Shown: piece after piece, positions 11,680-15,956 of the stretch
Layout of the letters: the number at the start of each line of letters is the position of its first letter
Position numbering within the stretch: the stretch's first letter is position 1
Source of the DNA: Deltaproteobacteria bacterium
Lineage (GTDB): Bacteria > Desulfobacterota > Syntrophia > Syntrophales > UBA5619
Assembly: GCA_026388365.1 (NCBI GenBank)
Contig: JAPLJW010000314.1
Location: 1 to 15,956 of the forward strand
Direction of reading: 5' to 3'
DNA length: 15,956 bases
Notes under the pieces: model-generated
What the model saw: the letters and a program-made list of their open reading frames with translations, nothing else
What the model was told of the DNA's origin: nothing
Databases searched by the model: none
Position numbers and translations under genes: made by a program

Positions 11680-12486
11680 CTATTGCTCTTCCGAATCTTC
11701 CCTCCAATTTTCACCATAAAGAATATTGTCTCTATATTCTAACGACCGGAGATTTCTTTCCTTACCTGCAATATTTTCGTATTCAGAGCACGGAATCCAT
11801 TCGCCGCTTTTTTTATAACAACCGGCGCCGTGCGGACATTTTGCACATAATTGAGCCGCGTCTCCGCGTTTTTCTTCCGTCGCATATTTTGATTCCGGGT
11901 CATAGGGTTTATGATAAATCTTTTCGTAAGCCTGGTACCATTGATCCTTAACCGTTGAAAGTGGTCTGCCCACCTTCTTAGAGATTTGTCGAAAGGTCTT
12001 CTGCCAGGGTTGTTGTCCCGCCTGATTATGCAGATCCCAAACTTCAAGAAGTTCATCGACTATTGATAGCCACTTCATTCGCCCCCTTTTCCGCTCCCTT
12101 TGCATATCCAGCAGAATTTCAAACTCGGCCATAATCACCTCTTTCGTTCTGGTCAAATCCACGCCGATCATCAAAGTCTGTTCTGGTTTACCGGAAGTAA
12201 GCACCTCCAAAACCTGCTCGGGATTGCTCGTTTCGCGCATGCCGTTAAAGATCGCCTCGCCCTCTACCACCTTCCCGTCTGCAAAATCAGTCTCACTTGA
12301 AAATCGGTAACCGATCACGGCTGGGCGGATGAAAGCTCTCTCCAATACCTCACGAGGAATGGAATCCTCTTTTTCTTTCGCTATCTTTTCAAAGCATTTT
12401 TTTACGGGTTCGTTCCTGTTTAATAGCTGAAGATTTGCGCCTCGAAGGGCTTTCGTCTGATCTTTGGGATTAATTTTCTTTGCCAT
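11680..12486 (-). CDS. Unknown protein with HTH-like segment and Cys4 cluster (268 aa)
   Basis: I do not recognise this family. The start has an AAAGGAAAAGGA site 19 bases after the integrase stop. The middle holds a segment FRQISKKVGRPLSTVKDQWYQAYEKIY (about 165-191) that looks like a DNA-binding helix-turn-helix. It is followed by a C-terminal cluster at Cys214, Cys217, Cys223 and Cys233 (LCAKCPHGAGCYKK...IPC), which should bind zinc or an iron-sulfur cluster. The N-terminal half contains PAVIGYRFSSETDF and VLTSGKPEQTLMIGVDLTRTKE. It is co-transcribed with the integrase and ends at a terminator. A regulatory role in lysogeny or excision is a reasonable guess. Confidence 0.8.
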   Translation of the reverse strand: MAKKINPKDQTKALRGANLQLLNRNEPVKKCFEKIAKEKEDSIPREVLERAFIRPAVIGYRFSSETDFADGKVVEGEAIFNGMRETSNPEQVLEVLTSGKPEQTLMIGVDLTRTKEVIMAEFEILLDMQRERKRGRMKWLSIVDELLEVWDLHNQAGQQPWQKTFRQISKKVGRPLSTVKDQWYQAYEKIYHKPYDPESKYATEEKRGDAAQLCAKCPHGAGCYKKSGEWIPCSEYENIAGKERNLRSLEYRDNILYGENWREDSEEQ

Positions 12487-12505
12487 GTCCTTTTCCTTTC
12501 GTGTT

Positions 12506-13612
12506 CTATGCTTTTCCTTGCGCCACAGCTTCCCTTACAAGATCCCCCGCAAGGTCCGACGCCTTGCGCAGAGCATCATCCCGAAGGTGCGCATACCGCT
12601 GCGTGGTTTTCGGGTCTTTATGCGTAAGCAATTTCTGCAGGGTGTAAAGATCCACCCTCCCGGAAGAGGCCAACATTGACGCGTAAACATGCCGGAGACC
12701 ATGCAGAGGTCGAAAATCTTCCGGAAGGCCGGCGGCTTTCTTGATACGATTCGCCCCCCGGCGGATGTCGTGACGTTTTTTCCCCTCTCTCCCCGGAAAG
12801 ACATAGGGGCTTTTCCCTTGTGTTATCTTTTCCAATACCTGCCGGACCGATTCATTCAATGGAATGGTGGCATCCTGGCCGCCCTTTGGATTCTTGATTG
12901 CAATAAACCCCCGGTCGAAGTCAACATCATCCCAGCGAAGCGAAAGAATCTCTCCGCGCCTCATGCCGGAAAATAAGGCAATGCTCATGACCGCCGCCAC
13001 TTCCGGACATGGATCATCATCGATGGCCTTCATCAGCTTTTTGATTTGATCCTGGTTAAGATCCTCAATGACGATGTTGTTCACTTCCGGCATTTCAAGA
13101 TTAAAAGTCATCCGGCCGGATCTCTGGGTCTTGACGCCAAAATTCACGATACGGCGAAGCAGGGATAAGGTAAGTTTAACGGTTTGCGGAGACTTCCCCT
13201 TCAATCCTTTTCGGGTCAATCTTTCGATGTCCAGAGGCGCTATCTGTTGAGGTTCTTTAGATCCAACATGAGGCTTGATATATTTGTCAAAACGGGATTT
13301 GTCCATCTTTATGCTTTTGAGCTTCTTTTCCTTCTCAAACTCTGTCCAGAGGTTTTCAATGGTCCAATTTTTTTTCTTCTTCTCCTGCCGGATCTCTTTC
13401 CGGGATTGGCGCTTTCCCTCGATCCGTTCTCCCCGGATTCTTGCCGCCTTCGCCTCTGTCATGTCGTCGGCATATTGACGGCCTACTTTTTCTTCACAGA
13501 CCTTTCCGGCTTTCTTGAAGACGACGTAGAAAACCCGCTCGATCCCCTTGCCGCCGATCCGGGTCACTTCCCGGTAGAAGACACCCGGATATTTGGTCTT
13601 ATATCTTTTCAT
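12506..13612 (-). CDS. int: Tyrosine-type site-specific integrase
   Basis: This 368-residue recombinase has a basic N-terminal arm-binding region, a core-binding domain (about 80-165) and a C-terminal catalytic domain. The catalytic set is complete: Arg218 (GMRRGE), Lys243 (NPKGG), His304 and Arg307 (LHGLRH), His331 (LLTHKD) and Tyr340 (QRYAHL). I chose ATG 13612 because GGAGGG precedes it; an in-frame start at 13648 adds 12 residues. It lies near attR, about 300 bases from the core. A promoter is at 13797-13824 among the arm-type repeats. It should recombine the tRNA-Arg site with attP. Confidence 0.95.
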   Translation of the reverse strand: MKRYKTKYPGVFYREVTRIGGKGIERVFYVVFKKAGKVCEEKVGRQYADDMTEAKAARIRGERIEGKRQSRKEIRQEKKKKNWTIENLWTEFEKEKKLKSIKMDKSRFDKYIKPHVGSKEPQQIAPLDIERLTRKGLKGKSPQTVKLTLSLLRRIVNFGVKTQRSGRMTFNLEMPEVNNIVIEDLNQDQIKKLMKAIDDDPCPEVAAVMSIALFSGMRRGEILSLRWDDVDFDRGFIAIKNPKGGQDATIPLNESVRQVLEKITQGKSPYVFPGREGKKRHDIRRGANRIKKAAGLPEDFRPLHGLRHVYASMLASSGRVDLYTLQKLLTHKDPKTTQRYAHLRDDALRKASDLAGDLVREAVAQGKA

Positions 13613-13665
13613 TGCATCCCTCCGTTTTTTCTTGTATAGGCAACCCATGATTCAAATTCCGGCCT

Positions 13666-13787
13666 TTTCCAACCGTGATTTTCCGATTCCAACCGTGACC
13701 TTTGGTTCAGAACCAAGTGCCATTTTTCAAACATCAAAGGTCGTTTTTCCAATATCAAGGGTCATTTTTCCAACCCTATTTCCAACC
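13666..13787. repeat. TTTCCAACC-type repeats near attR (candidate integrase arm sites)
   Basis: Copies of (T/A)TTCCAACC lie at 13666-13674, 13686-13694, 13767-13775 and 13779-13787, with a variant at 13746-13754. The pair at 13767-13787 is 12 bp apart, exactly like the pair at 4378-4398. A longer direct repeat, ATCAAGGGTCATTTTTCCAA-like, occurs twice around 13733-13772. Confidence 0.6.
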
Positions 13788-13796
13788 TTCAAGACC

Positions 13797-13824
13797 AATA
13801 TACAGGTAAATAAAAGTATGTCAA
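13797..13824 (-). promoter_or_regulatory. Candidate integrase promoter
   Basis: On the minus strand a consensus TTGACA (13824-13819), a 16-nt spacer and TATATT (13802-13797) precede the integrase. The start point would fall inside the arm-type repeats, so integrase binding could repress its own gene. Confidence 0.6.
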
Positions 13825-13915
13825 GGGGAATATTATAACGGTTATATGATTGAATTTACACTTGAATTGTTACAGGAAAGGAAAAAGAGGTAAAAAGGGG
13901 TAAAGTATAAATAAT

Positions 13916-13964
13916 TGGTCTCCGGAACCAGAGGCCGTGGGTTCAAGTCCCACATCGCCTACCA
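13916..13964 (+). repeat. attR: 49-bp copy of the tRNA-Arg 3' part
   Basis: Identical to 4270-4318 and lacking the tRNA 5' half. It marks the right end of the element. The chromosome with the rpsF promoter resumes directly after it. Confidence 0.95.
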
Positions 13965-13978
13965 TGCGGACAAAAGTC

Positions 13979-14005
13979 TTGATTTTCATGCAGACTTGTT
14001 ATAGA
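13979..14005 (+). promoter_or_regulatory. Candidate promoter of the rpsF operon
   Basis: TTGATT (13979-13984), and an extended -10 TGTTATAGA with TATAGA at 14000-14005, lie only 15 to 40 bases after attR. The spacer to TTGATT is short (15 nt), but the extended -10 compensates. Confidence 0.45.
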
Positions 14006-14026
14006 AGCCAAACCTATTTTAACGAG

Positions 14027-14066
14027 GGACTCTCCTTGCCCGAACCTGGAGTCCGGGCTATAGAGC
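14027..14066 (+). promoter_or_regulatory. Structured leader of rpsF (possible S6 autoregulatory element)
   Basis: Two alternative stems can form: GGACTC/GAGTCC (14027-14032 with 14049-14054) and GCCCG/CGGGC (14038-14042 with 14054-14058). An S6-S18 binding leader before rpsF is known in several bacteria, and unpaired CCGAAC and GCCGAA are present here, but I cannot fit the known consensus with certainty. Confidence 0.35.
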
Positions 14067-14084
14067 CGAAAGGAGGAAACAACA

Positions 14085-14561
14085 TTGAGGAGATACGAAA
14101 CCATCCTGATCACACATGTCGATCTTTCCGAGGATGAACAGAGCAGCCTCATCGCCCGCTACGGCACGATCGTAACGGACCATAAGGGCATCCTGGTCAA
14201 GGTCGAACGGTGGGGAAAGCGGAGGCTGGCCTACATGATCAAGAAGCAGGCCAGGGGATTCTACATCCTGATCGACTACGCAGGCGAAAGCGCAGCCGTC
14301 AATGAACTTGAAAGAAATCTCAAGATCAATGACAAGATCCTGAAGTTCATGACCGTTCTCAAGGACGGCGCGGTCGACCCCGACGCCCTGGAGAAGGAGA
14401 TCGCGGAAGCTGCGCAGAAAACGGAAAAGAAGGAGGAGGTCAAGGTGACTGCCCCCGCAACACCGCCAGCCGCTCCGGTTGATGGTACCGAACCGGAGGA
14501 AGCGAAGATTCAACAGCCGGCTCCGGAAGAAACGATGACAGATGCGAAGGGGGATGATTGA
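14085..14561 (+). CDS. rpsF: 30S ribosomal protein S6 (bS6)
   Basis: The 158-residue product has the S6 fold: [18 protein letters not shown], then a [21 protein letters not shown] segment that contacts 16S rRNA and S18, and [15 protein letters not shown]6 partners with S18 on the small subunit platform. The start is TTG at 14085, preceded by a strong AAGGAGG; no better ATG exists. A long Ala/Pro/Glu-rich C-terminal tail (about 110-158) extends beyond the E. coli protein. The gene directly precedes rpsR, with a 3-base gap between the stop and its ATG. Confidence 0.96.
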   Translation: MRRYETILITHVDLSEDEQSSLIARYGTIVTDHKGILVKVERWGKRRLAYMIKKQARGFYILIDYAGESAAVNELERNLKINDKILKFMTVLKDGAVDPDALEKEIAEAAQKTEKKEEVKVTAPATPPAAPVDGTEPEEAKIQQPAPEETMTDAKGDD

Positions 14562-14563
14562 TC

Positions 14564-14842
14564 ATGGCAACGACACCTGCACCCAGAGGCCCGAGCAGAC
14601 CGGGCGCACGACCGCAGAAAAAATTCTTTCACCGGAGGAAATTCTGCCGTTTCTGTACGGACTCGAATTTGAAAATTGAATACAAGGAAACGCAGACGCT
14701 CCGGGATTTCACAACGGAGAGAGGCAAAATCATGCCTCGCCGGATCACGGGAAACTGTGCAAAACATCAGCGGGAATTGACCGTGGCCATCAAGAGGGCG
14801 CGGACAATCGCCCTGCTGCCCTTTGTCGTGTCTGAAGGATAA
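14564..14842 (+). CDS. rpsR: 30S ribosomal protein S18 (bS18), zinc-binding form
   Basis: The 92-residue product shows the S18 signature [24 protein letters not shown] and the conserved [26 protein letters not shown]. The C-x2-C pair plus later Cys and His make it the zinc-binding (C+) variant. A Pro/Arg-rich N-terminal extension of about 20 residues precedes the core. I chose ATG 14564; a TTG at 14558 overlaps the rpsF stop and adds two residues. It pairs with S6 on the small subunit platform and is co-transcribed with it. Confidence 0.96.
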   Translation: MATTPAPRGPSRPGARPQKKFFHRRKFCRFCTDSNLKIEYKETQTLRDFTTERGKIMPRRITGNCAKHQRELTVAIKRARTIALLPFVVSEG

Positions 14843-14847
14843 GCAAA

Positions 14848-14900
14848 GGTGAGGCAGCCGTGGTTATGAGTTTTTGAGCCGCGGCTGCCCCGTCTTCACC
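14848..14900 (+). repeat. Long hairpin between rpsR and the DUF2232 gene
   Basis: GGTGAGGCAGCCG and CGGCTGCC...TCACC form a stem (8-bp perfect core, an outer 5-bp stem and a bulge of six bases). There is no T-run after it, so it is not a standard terminator; an RNA processing or stability element is possible. No gene is supported from 14843 to 15111. Confidence 0.5.
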
Positions 14901-15111
14901 GGAAGGGAAACCCGTTGTCCTGTTTTCTCTTCCGAATCATCACTCCAGGATCCATATACTCCCCGCTCCGCAAGGATATTCTCTGAATGGTTCGACGGTT
15001 ACACTGAGCGGAGGACTGGAAAATATCGGCGGAGCGTCCTCTTTCAGGTGGTATTGCACATAACGGGTTTGAAACTTGGAAAGAGAAAAGGGTCCATTAT
15101 TTCATAGCGGC

Positions 15112-15956
15112 ATGATCCGGGCCGGCGCGATCCATACGCTCACCTTTCTCTTCGTGGCCCTGATTCCTTTTGTCGGGCCGGTCGTCGTCATCCTCACGCC
15201 GTTGCCGGTTCTCTACTACTGCTCCCGTCTGGGCAGGCTGCGGGGACTGATGGTCCTGGCCGTTTCGTTCCTGGCGGTATTCGGGATCCTCGGTCTTTCG
15301 GGGCAACGCACGAACCTGCCCGTTCTGTTCATGATCGGTTTTACCGGTGTGCTGCTCTCCGAGGTCCTGAAACGACATCGTTCCGTAGAAAAGACGTTTC
15401 TACTGGCCTCGCCGGCGTTGTTCTGCTGCGGCGCAGGCTTTGTTCTTTATCATTCCTTCCTGGCCGGCATCGCGCCGTGGCAGACGGTGGAACTCTATGT
15501 GGCGGGGATCGTCCGGGAAAATATCAAATTATATGCCCAGTTGAATATCTCGGAGGAGCAGGTCCGGCTGATCCGGGAGAGCGCCCCGCAGATCACCCAT
15601 CTTTTCACCGTGATCTTTCCCGCCCTGGCCCTGTCGGGCGCCGTTTTCACGGTCTGGGTAAACCTGCTTGCCGGGCGCCTGCTCTTTCGGATCAATGGCG
15701 TCGCCTTTCCCGATTTCGGCGATCTGGCCGCCTGGAAGGCCCCGGAAAGGCTCGTCTGGATCCTGATCGCCGCCGGGGGGATGGTGTTTGTCCCCATGGA
15801 AGGGGTCACCGTCGTCGGGATGAACCTCCTGATTATCTGCGGTCTGATCTACCTGTTCCAGGGCCTGGCCATCGCCGCCTTCTTCTTCCGGCAGAAGCGG
15901 GTCCCCACGATTTTCCGATGGCTGTTTTATGGCCTGCTCCTGATTCAGCAGTATAT
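15112..15956 (+). CDS. DUF2232 (YybS-like) membrane protein, partial
   Basis: The frame stays open to the window end, giving 281 residues of a polytopic membrane protein. Hydrophobic helices cover TFLFVALIPFVGPVVVILTPLPVLYY, LMVLAVSFLAVFGILGL, the TFLLASPALFCCGAGFVLY region and ALALSGAVFTVWVNLL. The ICGLIYLFQGLAIAAFFF end is typical of the YybS/DUF2232 family, often found between rpsR and rplI in deltaproteobacteria. The ATG at 15112 lacks a close ribosome binding site; an upstream TTG (15076) is an alternative. Its role is unknown, probably in the cell envelope or in coupling to the ribosomal operon. Confidence 0.85.
   Translation, partial: MIRAGAIHTLTFLFVALIPFVGPVVVILTPLPVLYYCSRLGRLRGLMVLAVSFLAVFGILGLSGQRTNLPVLFMIGFTGVLLSEVLKRHRSVEKTFLLASPALFCCGAGFVLYHSFLAGIAPWQTVELYVAGIVRENIKLYAQLNISEEQVRLIRESAPQITHLFTVIFPALALSGAVFTVWVNLLAGRLLFRINGVAFPDFGDLAAWKAPERLVWILIAAGGMVFVPMEGVTVVGMNLLIICGLIYLFQGLAIAAFFFRQKRVPTIFRWLFYGLLLIQQY

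Larger units (their letters stand above)
4270..13964. mobile_element. tRNA-integrated phage satellite-like element (about 9.7 kb)
   Basis: A 49-bp perfect direct repeat of the 3' part of tRNA-Arg(CCG) bounds this region. A tyrosine integrase lies next to the distal repeat. The contents are phage-type: integrase, AlpA-like regulator, Rep_O-like initiator with iterons, P27-type terminase small subunit and HK97-fold capsid protein. It lacks terminase large subunit, portal, protease, tail and lysis genes. It is less G+C-rich than the flanks. Nearly all genes run on the minus strand. The size, site and gene set resemble phage-inducible chromosomal islands, although the combination of own capsid and TerS without portal is unusual. 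A deleted prophage remnant is the alternative. Confidence 0.88.

Noticed and set aside
14874..15107. 77-aa plus-strand ORF between rpsR and the DUF2232 gene
   Set aside because: It starts with TTG inside a hairpin, has no ribosome binding site and no recognisable pattern.

Overview
Organism and setting. The flanks look like the chromosome of an anaerobic deltaproteobacterium (Desulfobacterota), possibly Syntrophaceae-like. The evidence is a formate dehydrogenase alpha subunit next to an OFA-family (oxalate/formate-type) transporter, a periplasmic AMIN/Amidase_3/LysM cell-wall amidase, and an rpsF-rpsR-DUF2232 ribosomal cluster with no ssb between rpsF and rpsR. The taxonomic call is inference from gene content. 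The flanks are visibly richer in G+C than the middle of the window.

Layout. Positions 3-2501 hold the 3' end of fdhA, an MFS transporter and its terminator. Positions 2547-3980 hold the convergent amidase. A tRNA-Arg(CCG) gene lies at 4242-4318. From 4270 to 13964 there is an integrated element of about 9.7 kb, bounded by a 49-bp direct repeat of the 3' part of the tRNA. From 13979 onward the chromosome resumes with the promoter, leader and genes rpsF, rpsR and a partial DUF2232 membrane protein.

The element. Nearly all of its genes lie on the minus strand. In order of transcription from attR there are: a tyrosine integrase and an unknown Cys4 protein, closed by a terminator; then an AlpA-type HTH protein, a 45-aa Cys-rich peptide, a Rep_O-like initiator, a 51-aa protein, a radical SAM protein, a 29-aa one-helix membrane peptide and a 61-aa basic protein, packed as a likely operon. 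A bizarre G-rich/AT-rich tract follows. Next come a P27-type terminase small subunit, two unknown small proteins, and an HK97-fold major capsid protein with its own promoter and structured leader. Several short accessory genes and one plus-strand ribbon-helix-helix gene follow. There is no terminase large subunit, portal, head protease, tail or lysis gene. This fits a compact phage satellite (PICI-like) that brings its own packaging specificity and shell protein and depends on a helper phage; a degraded prophage is the main alternative, but the ORFs are intact and tightly overlapped.

Most notable features. (1) A replication origin appears to be embedded in the initiator gene: six 20-bp palindromic iterons, an AT-rich tract and a large hairpin. 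(2) The capsid gene has an internal, near-perfect ribosome binding site exactly at the delta-domain/capsid boundary, in an element with no protease. (3) A radical SAM enzyme sits in the replication operon. (4) A promoter lies only about 20 nt upstream of a terminator-like hairpin in the capsid leader. (5) Matched pairs of a 9-bp repeat flank the attachment core as candidate integrase arm sites. (6) Several overlapping mini-genes would be missed by standard gene callers.
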